A DNA stretch of 64,000 nucleotides from Acidobacteriota bacterium (GTDB lineage: Bacteria; Acidobacteriota; Aminicenantia; Aminicenantales; Saccharicenantaceae). The stretch lies in NCBI GenBank assembly GCA_029569255.1, contig JAKQUO010000048.1, positions 81,055 to 145,054 on the forward strand, in the 5' to 3' direction. Of this stretch, positions 39,768 to 48,494 are shown piece after piece; position 1 is the stretch's first letter; each line of letters begins with the position of its first letter. The notes under the pieces are model-generated. The model was not told the origin of the DNA. It saw only the letters and a program-made list of their open reading frames with translations, and ran no database searches. The position numbers and the translations under genes are program-made.

Positions 39768-41990
39768 TTGAAGAAGCTCCCGGCTCTCACGGCCCTCGGG
39801 GCCCTCGGCCCGATCCTCCTCGCCGCGGCCGCCTTCGCGGCCGCCCAGACGAGGCCCGCGCCCGCCGCGGACCGGCTCGCCGAGACCGGGCCGCCCCTGC
39901 CCTTGACGGCGACCCCGCCGAAGATCGACGGCGTCCTCGACGACGAGGCCTGGCGGACGGGCCTCAAGTTCGACGGCTTCAAGACCTTCAAGCCCGACTA
40001 TGGCAAGGACGCCAGCCAGCGGACCGAGGCCTGGATCGCCTGCGACGCCTCGAACCTCTATTTCGCCTTCCGCTGCCACGACAGCGAACCGGCCAAGGTC
40101 AAGGCGGCCATCAGCAAGCGCGACGCCATCTTCCAGGACGACCTCGTCTTCGTCATCCTCGACCCCTTCAACGATCAGCAGAGCGGCTTCTCCTTCATCG
40201 TCAACCCCCTCGGCATCCAGGGCGACGGCATGGTCAACGTCCAGGGGAATCTCGAGCTGTCCTTCGACGCGGTCTGGTACAGCGCCGGCAAGATCGACGA
40301 CCAGGGCTGGACGGTCGAGGCCCGCGTCCCGCTGCAGAGCCTCCGCTTTCCCGGCCGCAAGGTCATGACCTGGCGCGTGATATTCGTCCGCTTCTTCACC
40401 CGGACTTCCGAGCAGGTCAGCTTCCCGCCCCTGGACCCCGAATACGGCTCGATCCTGGGCCAGGCCCAGCCCTTCCAGGTCTCGGGGCTCAAGTGGAAGC
40501 GCGTGGCCGAGCTGCTGCCCGCCTTCACTTTCGGCCGGACCCAGGAGGCGACGGAGGCGAGCGGAGGACGGCCCGTCCGGGACAGGGCCCTCGACATCGG
40601 CGACTTCAGCCTGACCGGCAAGATCGGGTTGACCTCGGAGCTGACCCTCGACGGCGCCTACAACCCCGACTTCAGCCAGGTCGAGGCCGACGCCGGCCAG
40701 GTCGACTTCAACCAGCGCTACTCGCTCTATTACGAGGAAAAGAGGCCCTTCTTCCTGGAGCGCAGCGACCTCTGGCAGTTCGGCGGCGCGGTCGAGGAGG
40801 GGCCCCTGCAGTCGGTCGTCTACACCCGGACCATCGTCGACCCGGACTTCGGCTTCCGGCTGACCGGCAAGGTGACGCCCCGCGACACCGTGGCCGCGAT
40901 CTACGCCCGGGACAACCTGCCCGGAGACCCGGTCGACCCCAGGCCCGACGTCATGATCGCCCGCTACAAGCACTCGCTCAGGGATGACGCCTACGTCGGC
41001 GCCTTCTACACGGGCCGCGAGGCCGGGAGCTCCTACAACCGGGTCGGCGGCCTCGACGGCCGGTTCCGGCTGAGCCCCCGGAACACGGTTTCCTTCCATC
41101 TTTTCGGCTCGCTGACCAAGGCCCCGGACGCCGGTCCGGTCGACCGGGACCACGCCCTGGGGCTGGACTACCGCTTCAGCAACCGCAAGTGGGAGCTCGA
41201 CCTCGGCTACCAGGACATCTCGAAGGACTTCCGGATCGACACCGGCTTCGTCTACCGGACGGGCTTGCGGCGGCTGTCCGCGTTCGCCATGCACGGCATC
41301 TACCCGAAGTCGAAGCTCTTCCAGAAGATCGAGCCGTTCTACTGGGGCTACCATCTCTACGACACCGGTTACGGCATGTGGGAGACCCTCAACCTCTTCG
41401 CCCTGCGATTCCGTCTGCCGCGGAACACGATGTTCCGGATCGACACGCTGCTCGCCAACGAGGTCTACGCCGGCCGGATGTTCGACATCAGCGGGATCGG
41501 GATGCAGGGCGAGACCCAGATCGCCAAGTCCCTCTACCTCCAGCTCTTCGGCCGCCGGACCGGGCGCGCCTTCTACGACCCGGACGACCCGTACCAGGGG
41601 TGCGGATGGCGGGCCATGGGCGCGGTCGTCTACCAGCCCGTGACGCAGCTCGACTTCACCCTGTCGCTGACCTACATGGACTTCACCCGCAAGCTCGACC
41701 GGGCCAAGATCTACGACTACCTCATCGTCCGCAGCCGCAACACGTTCCAGATCAACAAGTACCTCTTCGTCCGGGGCATCGTCGAGTACAACGACTTCCA
41801 CAAGCGGATGACCCTCGACGGCCTGGTCTCGTTCACCTACATCCCGGGCACGGTCGTCCACCTGGGCTACGGGTCGGCCCTGGAGAAGCGGGAGTGGGAC
41901 GGGGGGCTGCCGGGGTTCGCCCCGAGCGCCCGGTTCCACGAGATGAAGCGCGGCTTCTTCTTCAAGGTCAGCTACCTCCACAGGTTCTGA
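39768..41990 (+). CDS. CBM9-like domain outer-membrane beta-barrel protein (DUF5916 type)
   Basis: I choose TTG 39768 because GGAGGC lies eight bases upstream and a signal peptide follows. The 740-residue protein starts with a CBM9-like domain (PPKIDGVLDDEAWRTGLKFDGF, YFAFRCHDSEPAKVKA). A DUF5916-like region follows (DGAYNPDFSQVEADAGQVD, EEKRPFFLERSD). The second half alternates amphipathic strands to a terminal Phe (KVSYLHRF), the outer-membrane insertion signal. Probably a surface glycan-binding or uptake barrel; no TonB box is visible. Confidence 0.8.
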   Translation: MKKLPALTALGALGPILLAAAAFAAAQTRPAPAADRLAETGPPLPLTATPPKIDGVLDDEAWRTGLKFDGFKTFKPDYGKDASQRTEAWIACDASNLYFAFRCHDSEPAKVKAAISKRDAIFQDDLVFVILDPFNDQQSGFSFIVNPLGIQGDGMVNVQGNLELSFDAVWYSAGKIDDQGWTVEARVPLQSLRFPGRKVMTWRVIFVRFFTRTSEQVSFPPLDPEYGSILGQAQPFQVSGLKWKRVAELLPAFTFGRTQEATEASGGRPVRDRALDIGDFSLTGKIGLTSELTLDGAYNPDFSQVEADAGQVDFNQRYSLYYEEKRPFFLERSDLWQFGGAVEEGPLQSVVYTRTIVDPDFGFRLTGKVTPRDTVAAIYARDNLPGDPVDPRPDVMIARYKHSLRDDAYVGAFYTGREAGSSYNRVGGLDGRFRLSPRNTVSFHLFGSLTKAPDAGPVDRDHALGLDYRFSNRKWELDLGYQDISKDFRIDTGFVYRTGLRRLSAFAMHGIYPKSKLFQKIEPFYWGYHLYDTGYGMWETLNLFALRFRLPRNTMFRIDTLLANEVYAGRMFDISGIGMQGETQIAKSLYLQLFGRRTGRAFYDPDDPYQGCGWRAMGAVVYQPVTQLDFTLSLTYMDFTRKLDRAKIYDYLIVRSRNTFQINKYLFVRGIVEYNDFHKRMTLDGLVSFTYIPGTVVHLGYGSALEKREWDGGLPGFAPSARFHEMKRGFFFKVSYLHRF

Positions 41991-42026
41991 GGGGGGCGAC
42001 TCGGCCCGCGCCGGCCCGGCCGGGCT

Positions 42027-42055
42027 TTGATTCCGCGGCGGCGGGCGGGTATAGT
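42027..42055 (+). promoter_or_regulatory. promoter of the APC permease, leaderless
   Basis: TTGATT (42027-42032), exactly 17 bases and TATAGT (42050-42055). The GTG start is at 42062, so transcription is expected to begin at or next to the start codon. Confidence 0.6.
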
Positions 42056-42061
42056 AGCCTT

Positions 42062-43321
42062 GTGCCTTCCCCGACCGGCCCCGGCCCCAAGCTGACGCTC
42101 TTCGACGCCGTCAACATCTCCCTGGGCTCCATCATCGGCGCCGGCATCTTCGTCATCCTCGGGGCCGCCGCCGCCGTGGCCGGGCCGGCGCTCATCCTGT
42201 CGGTCCTCATCGCAGCCGCCGTCTCGCTCCTGACCGGATTCACGACGGCCGAGCTCAGCCGCCGGTACCCCCGGAGCGGCGGCGTGTACGTCTTCGTCCG
42301 CGAGACCTTTTCCGTCTTCCCCGGCTTCCTCGTCGGCTGGGTCTGGCTGTTCTCGAACGTGGTCGGCGGGGCGACCGTCGCCGTCGGCTTCGGGCATTAT
42401 CTGACCTACTTCGTCCCCGGCCTGCCGACGGCCGTGGGCATCGTCGCCGTCGTGGCCTTCACGGTGGCCGTCCACCTGGCCGGGGCCAAGGAGTCGAGCC
42501 GGTTCAACAACGTCCTCGTCCTGGCCAAGGTCGCCGTCCTGATGTTCTTCGCCGCGGCCGCGTTCCTCCATTTCCGGGGCGCGAACCTGCGGCCGTTCGC
42601 GCCGTTCGGCTTGCGGGGCGCCTGGGCGGGGGCGGCGACCATCTTCTTCGCCTACGCCGGCTTCGCCCGGGTGGCCATCGTCGCCGACGAGATCGAGGAG
42701 CCGCGAAAGAACGTGCCCCGGGCGACCCTGCTGTCGATCTTCATCTCGACGCTCATCTACCTTCTCGTCGCCGCCGCGGCGGTCGGCGCGGCCGGTTACA
42801 AGCTCCTGGCGGGGTCGGGGTCGCCGCTGGCCGACGCGATGGCCGGCGTGGGCCTGAGCTCCGGCGCGCGCCTCGTCGCCCTGGGAGGCCTGGCGGCGAC
42901 GGGGACGGTCGCCCTGGCCTCGGTCCTGGGCATCTCCCGGCTGGCCATGGTCATGGCCGGCGACGGGGAGCTGCCGGCCTTCGTCGGCCGGGTCGGCGGG
43001 AGAGCGTCCGTTCCCCGGAACGCCGTCGTGATCGGGGGAGCGGCCATGCTGGTCCTGGCCTTCGCCTCGGACCTGCCCCACATCGCCTACATCAGCAGCT
43101 TCTCGCTCCTCCTTTATTACGCGGCCCTCAACGTCAGCGGGCTGAAGGCCCTCAGGGGAGGGGCGCGGGTCGCGACCGCTTTCGGCCTGGCCAGCTGCGT
43201 CGTCCTGATGGCCAGCCTGCCGCGGTTGTCCTGGATCGTCGGCGCGGCGGTCGTGGCGGCCGGCGCTCTCTTCTACGCGGCCGGCCGGGCCGGCCGGCCC
43301 GGGCGCCCAGGTTCCTCTTGA
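42062..43321 (+). CDS. APC-superfamily amino acid permease
   Basis: From GTG 42062 the protein has 419 residues and about twelve helices. DAVNISLGSIIGAGIFVILG is the classic APC opening with the substrate-binding GAGIF motif, and FFAYAGFARVAIVADEIEEPRKNVPRA is the conserved helix 6-7 segment. It probably imports an amino acid or amine with a cation. The longer ORF-track frame belongs to the upstream barrel gene's other frame. The start codon sits seven bases after the -10 box, with no ribosome-binding site. Confidence 0.85.
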   Translation: MPSPTGPGPKLTLFDAVNISLGSIIGAGIFVILGAAAAVAGPALILSVLIAAAVSLLTGFTTAELSRRYPRSGGVYVFVRETFSVFPGFLVGWVWLFSNVVGGATVAVGFGHYLTYFVPGLPTAVGIVAVVAFTVAVHLAGAKESSRFNNVLVLAKVAVLMFFAAAAFLHFRGANLRPFAPFGLRGAWAGAATIFFAYAGFARVAIVADEIEEPRKNVPRATLLSIFISTLIYLLVAAAAVGAAGYKLLAGSGSPLADAMAGVGLSSGARLVALGGLAATGTVALASVLGISRLAMVMAGDGELPAFVGRVGGRASVPRNAVVIGGAAMLVLAFASDLPHIAYISSFSLLLYYAALNVSGLKALRGGARVATAFGLASCVVLMASLPRLSWIVGAAVVAAGALFYAAGRAGRPGRPGSS

Positions 43322-43369
43322 GCGTTTCGAGTGAGCCGCCCGGGGACGGGCCTTGATGTAAAATAGGCG

Positions 43370-46300
43370 GTGATGGAAAAGACGCCGGGACAAGGAGCCC
43401 GGCCGCGGGCCGGGGCGCGGGCGCGGTTCGAGGCCTGGCTCGAGGCCCGGGCCGAGAACGTGCCGCGCGTCGCCTATCCGCCCGGGCTGCCCATCGCGGC
43501 CAAGGCCGCGGAGATCGTCGAGGCCCTGCGCTCGCCGCGCCGCCGCGTCCTCATCGTCGCGGGCGAGACCGGCTGCGGCAAGAGCACCCAGATCCCGAAG
43601 ATGTGCCTCGAGGCGGGGCGGGGCGTCCGCGGGCGCGTCGGCGTCACCCAGCCGCGCCGGATCGCGGCCGTGACCATCGCCCACCGCATCGCCGAGGAGC
43701 TGGGCGAGCCGCTGGGCCGGTCGGTCGGGTACAAGATCCGCTTCCAGGACCGGACGCACCGGGACAACTACGTCAAGGTCATGACCGACGGCATCCTGCT
43801 CGCCGAGACGCAGGGCGACCGCGGCCTCCACGAGTACGACACCATCGTCATCGACGAGGCCCACGAGCGCTCCCTCAACATCGACTTCCTGCTCGGCATC
43901 ATGCGCCGGCTCCTGGACGAGCGGCCGGACTTGAAGCTCGTCATCACCTCGGCCACGCTCGACACGGAGAAGTTCTCCAAGGCCTTCAAGAACGCGCCGG
44001 TCATCGAGGTCAGCGGGCGGATGTTCCCGGTCGAGGTCGAGTACCGCGTCCCCGGCGAGGAGGAGGCCGAGGACAGGGACTACGTCGGCCAGGCCGTCGA
44101 GGCCGTCGAGTACCTGCGGCGGGAGAAGCCGCCGGGCGACGCGCTGGTCTTCATGCCGACCGAGCAGGACATCCTGGAAACGTGCCGGATGCTGGAGGGG
44201 CGGAAGTGGCCGGCGGTCAAGGTGCTGCCGCTGTTCTCGAGGCTGCCGGCGGGGGAGCAGCGGCTCGTCTACACGGTCGCGCAGCCGAAGATCGTCGTGG
44301 CCACGAACGTCGCCGAGACGTCGCTGACCATCCCGGGGATCCGCTACGTGGTCGACACGGGCGTGGCGCGGATCGCCCGGTACCAGCCGGGGACGCGCAT
44401 CAACAGCCTGCCCATATCGCCCATCTCCCGGGCCTCGGCCGACCAGCGGAAGGGGCGGTGCGGGCGGGTCAAGGCGGGGCTGTGCGTCCGGCTCTACAGC
44501 GAGGACGATTACGAGAGGCGCGACGAGTTCACCTCGCCGGAGATCCTGCGGTCGGACCTGGCCGAGGTCGTCCTGAGGATGCTGGACCTCGGGCTGGGCG
44601 ACCCGCTCGAGTTCCCGTTCATCGACAGGCCGGCGGCCAAGGCCGTCCACGACGGCTACGACACGCTCGTCGAGCTCGGGGCGGTGCGGAAGACGGGGCG
44701 GGGGAGCGGCCCGGCCCCGGCCTCGAGGTGGGAGCTCACGGACAAGGGGCGAGCCATGGCCCGGATCCAGCTCGACCCGCGGATCTCGCGCATGCTGCTC
44801 GAGGCGGGCGAGGAACGCTGCCTCCCCGAGGTCGCGGTGCTGGCGGCGGCGCTGAGCATCCGCGACCCGAGGGAGCGGCCGCCGGAGAAGGCCCAGCAGG
44901 CCGACGCCGTCCACGCCGCGTTCAAGCACCCCGATTCCGACTTCCTGGTCCTGCTCAACATTTGGAATCGCTATCACGGCGATTTCGAGAAGCTCGGCTC
45001 GCTCGTCCAGAAGCGCCGCTTCTGCCGCGAGAACTTCCTGTCGTTCCCGCGCATGCGCGAGTGGACCTACCTCCACGCGGAGATCGGAAACGCCTTGAGA
45101 GAGCTGGAGATGGGTCAGGCGGCGGGGCGGGGAAGGAGGCCTCGTCGGGGCCGGGCCGTAGATAGGGGCCACGCGGAGAGAGAAGGGGGGAAGGGAAATA
45201 GGGAAATAGGTATTGTGTCCCCGATTTTGCACGCGGACATATCGCCGGCGCTTTACGGGGCCATCCACCGGTCCGTCCTCAGCGGCTATCTCTCGAACAT
45301 CGCCGTCCACAAAGAGAAGAACGCCTACGCGGGGGCCAAGAACCGCGAGCTCCTGCTCTGGCCCGGCTCGGTCCTGTGGGGCAAGGGCGCCGGCTGGATC
45401 GTCTCGACCGAGGTCGTCCGGACCTCGCGCCTCTTCGCCCGCACGGCCGCCCGCATCGACCCGGCCTGGCTCGAACGCCTCGGCGGCCCGCTCTGCAAGC
45501 GCTCCTACTCCGAAGCCGCCTGGGACCGGGCCCGCGGCGAGGTCACGGCCAAGGAGCGGGTCACGCTTTTCGGGCTGGAGATCGTCCGCGACCGCCGCGT
45601 CTCCTACGCCCGCGTCAACCCGGCCGAGGCCCACGGGATCTTCGTCATGAGCGGCCTCGTCGGTGGCGAGATCGACGACCCGCCGCCCTTCCTCGTCCAC
45701 AACCTGGCCCTCCAGCGCCGGGTCGAGGCGATGGAGGAGAAGCTTCGCCGCCGCGACATCCTCGTGGCCGAGACCGAGATCGCCAGGTTCTACTCGGAGA
45801 AGCTCCCCGGCATTCACGACGTGCGCTCGCTGCGCAAGCTCCTCCGCGACGTCGGCGACCGGGGCGGCGACGACGCGTTCCTGCGCCTCGAGGAGGAGGC
45901 CCTCCTCAACTATCGCCCGGAGGAGGGGACAGTCTCGGCCTTCCCGGACACGGTCGAGGTGTCCGGCCGCCCCTACCGCGCCGTCTACAGGTTCGCGCCG
46001 GGGGAGGAGGACGACGGCGTCACGCTGACCGTGCCGCCCGAGCTGCTGAGCGCCATCCCGCCGGACCGGCTCGAGTGGGGCGTCGCCGGGCAGTTCGCGG
46101 AGAAGATCGCCGCGCTCATCAAGGGCCTGCCCAAGCGCTACCGCAAGCTCCTCGTCCCGGTGGGGGAGAAGGCCGAGACGATCGCCCGCGAGATGCCCCG
46201 GGCGCCCGAGGAGACGCCGCTCTTCAAGGCCGTGGCCGAGTTCGTCAAGCGCCGCTTCGGGGTCGAGGTCCCGGCCCGCGAGTGGGCCTTGGCCGACGTG

Positions 46301-47575
46301 CCGCGCCACCTGCGCCTGCGCGTCGCCGTGACCGATCCCGCGACGGGGAGGGTCATCGACGCCGGGCGCGACGTCGAGCTGCTGCGGAAGAAGCTGGGCG
46401 CGGCCGACGAGGCGCCGTCCAAGGTCGAATCGCCGGCCTGGAAAGAGGCCCAGCGGACGTGGGAGAGGGACGGGATCGAGGAGTGGAGCTTCGGCGACTT
46501 GCCCGTGAAGGTCGCCGTCGGCACCTCGCTCACGGCCTACCCGGGGCTGAAAATGGGGGACATGATACCCGTTTCCCGGATTTCGGCCGGAGCCGGGGCC
46601 CCCGCGCCAGGCCCAACCGGGGGCGGGGCCGCGCCGGGCGCGACGGTCGCCGTGCGGCTTTTCCCGACCCGGGCCGAGGCCGAGGCGTCGCACAGGAAAG
46701 GCGTCCGGGCCCTTCTCATGCGCAAGTTCGCCAAGGAGCTGGCCTTCGTCCGGCGCTACCACAGGATCCCGGCCGAGCTCGACCGGGCGGCGCTCTTCTT
46801 CGGCGGCCGCGAGGCGGTCGAGGCGGCCATCGAGGAGGCCCTGGCCCGCGACGTCTTCGAGCGTGACATCCGGGCCCAGGCCGAATACAAGGCCTACGAG
46901 ACCGAGGTCGGCCGGACGCTCTTCGAAAAGGGCCACGCCCTGACCCAGACCGTCGTCAAGATCGTCGGGCTCAACGCCAGGCTGCGGGCCGGGCTCGCGG
47001 CGGCGGGCGGCGGGGGGAGCGGGGGAGGGGCCGGCGGGGCCGCCCCCAAGCTCAGCCTCTACGAGCTCAGCCGCCTCAAAGCCAAGGTCAAGCCCGAGTA
47101 CCTCGACGCCATCGCCGCCGACCTCGAACGCCTCGTCCCGCGCGACTTCCTCTCCGTCTATCCGCTCTCGCGCCTCGCCCGCGTCCCCCGCTACCTCGAG
47201 GGGCTCGAGATCCGCCTCGGCCGGGCCCGCGTCGATCCCGACAAGGACAGGGCCAAGGCCGCCCAGCTCGAGCGCTACGCCTTCGAGCTCGCCCGCCTCG
47301 AGGCCGACCTGGCCAAGAGAACGGGGGCACGATCTTCATTGCCCGGCTCCGGGCCGCGCTCGACGGCGAGCGAGACGGGGCGCGCTTCTTTCCCTCCGAA
47401 TAGGGAAATAGGTATCATGTCCCCCATTTCGGCCGCGGTCGACGAGCTGCGCTGGATGCTCGAGGAGTTCAAGCTCTCGCTCTTCGCGCCCGAGATCAGG
47501 ACCGCCTTTCCCATCTCGGCCGTCCGCCTGGCCCGCAAGATCGCCGAGATCGACGCGCTTCAAATCGTCGCGTAA
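43370..47575 (+). CDS. hrpA: DEAH-box ATP-dependent RNA helicase HrpA with three repeat-derived insertions
   Basis: This 1401-residue helicase has GETGCGKST (Walker A), VIDEAHERS (DEAH), TSATLDT, TNVAETSLTIPGI and QRKGRCGRVKAG in order, followed by the long HrpA-specific C-terminal region. Bacterial HrpA is about 1300 residues; the excess includes three family A repeats read in frame. They encode NREIGIVSPI at 610-619, KMGDMIPVS at 1061-1069 and NREIGIMSPI at 1344-1353, each in a poorly conserved loop with extra low-complexity residues. The frame stays open throughout, so the gene looks functional. GTG 43370 or ATG 43373 may be the start. Confidence 0.9.
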   Translation: MMEKTPGQGARPRAGARARFEAWLEARAENVPRVAYPPGLPIAAKAAEIVEALRSPRRRVLIVAGETGCGKSTQIPKMCLEAGRGVRGRVGVTQPRRIAAVTIAHRIAEELGEPLGRSVGYKIRFQDRTHRDNYVKVMTDGILLAETQGDRGLHEYDTIVIDEAHERSLNIDFLLGIMRRLLDERPDLKLVITSATLDTEKFSKAFKNAPVIEVSGRMFPVEVEYRVPGEEEAEDRDYVGQAVEAVEYLRREKPPGDALVFMPTEQDILETCRMLEGRKWPAVKVLPLFSRLPAGEQRLVYTVAQPKIVVATNVAETSLTIPGIRYVVDTGVARIARYQPGTRINSLPISPISRASADQRKGRCGRVKAGLCVRLYSEDDYERRDEFTSPEILRSDLAEVVLRMLDLGLGDPLEFPFIDRPAAKAVHDGYDTLVELGAVRKTGRGSGPAPASRWELTDKGRAMARIQLDPRISRMLLEAGEERCLPEVAVLAAALSIRDPRERPPEKAQQADAVHAAFKHPDSDFLVLLNIWNRYHGDFEKLGSLVQKRRFCRENFLSFPRMREWTYLHAEIGNALRELEMGQAAGRGRRPRRGRAVDRGHAEREGGKGNREIGIVSPILHADISPALYGAIHRSVLSGYLSNIAVHKEKNAYAGAKNRELLLWPGSVLWGKGAGWIVSTEVVRTSRLFARTAARIDPAWLERLGGPLCKRSYSEAAWDRARGEVTAKERVTLFGLEIVRDRRVSYARVNPAEAHGIFVMSGLVGGEIDDPPPFLVHNLALQRRVEAMEEKLRRRDILVAETEIARFYSEKLPGIHDVRSLRKLLRDVGDRGGDDAFLRLEEEALLNYRPEEGTVSAFPDTVEVSGRPYRAVYRFAPGEEDDGVTLTVPPELLSAIPPDRLEWGVAGQFAEKIAALIKGLPKRYRKLLVPVGEKAETIAREMPRAPEETPLFKAVAEFVKRRFGVEVPAREWALADVPRHLRLRVAVTDPATGRVIDAGRDVELLRKKLGAADEAPSKVESPAWKEAQRTWERDGIEEWSFGDLPVKVAVGTSLTAYPGLKMGDMIPVSRISAGAGAPAPGPTGGGAAPGATVAVRLFPTRAEAEASHRKGVRALLMRKFAKELAFVRRYHRIPAELDRAALFFGGREAVEAAIEEALARDVFERDIRAQAEYKAYETEVGRTLFEKGHALTQTVVKIVGLNARLRAGLAAAGGGGSGGGAGGAAPKLSLYELSRLKAKVKPEYLDAIAADLERLVPRDFLSVYPLSRLARVPRYLEGLEIRLGRARVDPDKDRAKAAQLERYAFELARLEADLAKRTGARSSLPGSGPRSTASETGRASFPPNREIGIMSPISAAVDELRWMLEEFKLSLFAPEIRTAFPISAVRLARKIAEIDALQIVA
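45201..45228 (+). repeat. family A repeat, forward unit inside hrpA (1)
   Basis: The unit (ATAGGTATTGTGTCCCCGATT region) is translated as NREIGIVSPI. It lies between the helicase core and the segment ISPALYGAIHRSVLSGYLS. About 90 bases of low-complexity Gly/Arg codons precede it, without an obvious partner unit. Confidence 0.85.
46551..46577 (+). repeat. family A repeat, reverse unit inside hrpA (2)
   Basis: The reverse unit (ATGGGGGACATGATACCC) is read as KMGDMIPVS, directly after the conserved TAYPGL. About 25 Gly/Ala/Pro codons follow before homology resumes at VAVRLFPT. No forward partner is visible. Confidence 0.85.
47320..47429 (+). repeat. family A repeat pair inside hrpA (3)
   Basis: A diverged reverse unit (AACGGGGGCACGAT, from 47320) and a well-conserved forward unit (ATAGGTATCATGTCCCCC, 47403-47429) enclose about 57 bases. 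The 110-bp span is close to the intergenic pairs in size and is translated in frame between DLAKR and VDELRWMLEE. Confidence 0.75.
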
Positions 47576-47955
47576 CCGAATTCGGCGAAGTGCGGATCGT
47601 AGGCGAAGGCCGTCTGCATGCCTGCCCGCCGCATGACCTCGAAGCTGGCGCAGTCGACCAGGCTCAAGCCGCGCCTCCCCGCCGCCAGCAGGGCGGCCAC
47701 CGCCGCCGCATGGATGTCGCGCGTCACCCACACCACCTTCAGCACCGGCACGATGTCTTTTTCGAACTCGTGCACGGCCCCGGGCCCGAACCGCCTCATC
47801 AGGACAGCCGCAGTTTCGACGAGGATATAGTTGTGGCAAACAGGGAATTCTCCCCGGTCCCTCAGCCATTCCCAGGACCCCTTGGCCGCCGCATGCCGCT
47901 CATCGTCCCGGTCGAGGACCGCTATGAGGGCGCTGGTGTCGACGAACACGCTCAT
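47560..47955 (-). CDS. VapC-like PIN-domain toxin
   Basis: The 131-residue PIN protein has the acidic metal-binding set: Asp6 in VFVDTSALIAVLD, Glu in LVETAAVL, Asp in LSLVDCASFEVMRR and Asp in AFAYDPHFAEFG. PIN toxins cleave tRNA or other RNA. Its ATG overlaps the stop of the antitoxin gene by four bases. Its 3' end overlaps the 3' end of convergent hrpA by 16 bases. Confidence 0.85.
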   Translation of the reverse strand: MSVFVDTSALIAVLDRDDERHAAAKGSWEWLRDRGEFPVCHNYILVETAAVLMRRFGPGAVHEFEKDIVPVLKVVWVTRDIHAAAVAALLAAGRRGLSLVDCASFEVMRRAGMQTAFAYDPHFAEFGYATI

Positions 47956-48401
47956 CGGGCTTTCCCTTTGCCGTCCTGCCGTTCCCGGCGCCTGTTCCGT
48001 GCCCCGGGCCCTGCGCCCGAGCCACCCTGGGCCCCGCTTTGCCCGGCTGTCTCGTTTTCGGCGTCACCGGCGTCGCCAGGTTCCCCCCAAGCATAGCGGT
48101 CATGCTCGATGGACAGATTCGGCAAGCCCGAAGAGAACCTTCCCGCCGCAGCTACAGCTCGGGCCCAGAGTTCCTTCTTGTCGACGATGCCCGCGAACGG
48201 ATCGTGGCCGTATTCGGAGTTCTTCTCGGCGATGCGCGCCAAGCCCAGGCGCCGGTCCTCTCCCTCAGTGCGCCGCCGCAGCTCCCGAAGGCAAAGCCGG
48301 ACGACCTCGGCGCCCGAGACCTTCCTTCGCCGGCTCTCCGCCTCGACCCACTTTTTGTCCTTATCCGACAGCGAAACGAGCATTCGGACCATACGTGCCA
48401 T
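47952..48401 (-). CDS. ribbon-helix-helix antitoxin with long disordered tail
   Basis: The 149-residue protein begins MARMVRMLVSLSDKDKKWVE with a beta strand and two helices (RKVSGAEVVRLCLRELRRR), the RHH/CopG DNA-binding fold. The DKKELWARAVAAAGRF..LSIEHDRYAWG segment is typical of the toxin-binding part. About 45 extra residues of Gly, Ala, Asp and then Arg/Lys follow (GDAGDAENETAGQSGAQ), which such antitoxins usually lack. The ribosome-binding site GGAGG, a strong promoter and a palindromic operator lie upstream. It neutralises the downstream PIN toxin and probably represses its own promoter. Confidence 0.8.
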   Translation of the reverse strand: MARMVRMLVSLSDKDKKWVEAESRRRKVSGAEVVRLCLRELRRRTEGEDRRLGLARIAEKNSEYGHDPFAGIVDKKELWARAVAAAGRFSSGLPNLSIEHDRYAWGEPGDAGDAENETAGQSGAQGGSGAGPGARNRRRERQDGKGKAR

Positions 48402-48411
48402 GGAGACCTCC

Positions 48412-48437
48412 GCGGATATATATCGAATATATATCGC
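48412..48437 (-). promoter_or_regulatory. palindromic operator of the toxin-antitoxin operon
   Basis: The AT-rich palindrome GATATATAT..ATATATATC, with GC at both ends (11-bp arms apart from one extra G), covers the -10 box and the expected transcription start of the antitoxin gene. This is where ribbon-helix-helix antitoxins normally bind. Confidence 0.6.
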
Positions 48438-48454
48438 AAGTGATATGATGTCAA
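48426..48454 (-). promoter_or_regulatory. promoter of the antitoxin-toxin operon
   Basis: On the minus strand a perfect TTGACA (48454-48449), 17 bases and TATATT (48431-48426). It is the best consensus promoter in the window; the leader to the ATG at 48401 is about 18 bases. Confidence 0.7.
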
Positions 48455-48479
48455 GCTGAAAAAAGGGGTATTCGTTTTA

Positions 48480-48488
48480 TGGTAAAAT
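48480..48488 (+). promoter_or_regulatory. extended -10 promoter of the LOG-family gene, leaderless
   Basis: TGGTAAAAT is an extended -10 box (TGN plus TAAAAT) with no good -35 hexamer. The ATG at 48495 is only six bases further on, so the mRNA should be leaderless. It is divergent from the toxin-antitoxin promoter within 93 bases. Confidence 0.5.
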
Positions 48489-48494
48489 CGCAGC

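Noticed and set aside
41972-46936. Antisense ORF of 1654 codons opposite the permease and hrpA
   Set aside because: Composition is Gly/Arg/Asp/Leu/Val-rich with no domain, and it mirrors high-GC third-position bias of the sense genes. It is a shadow.
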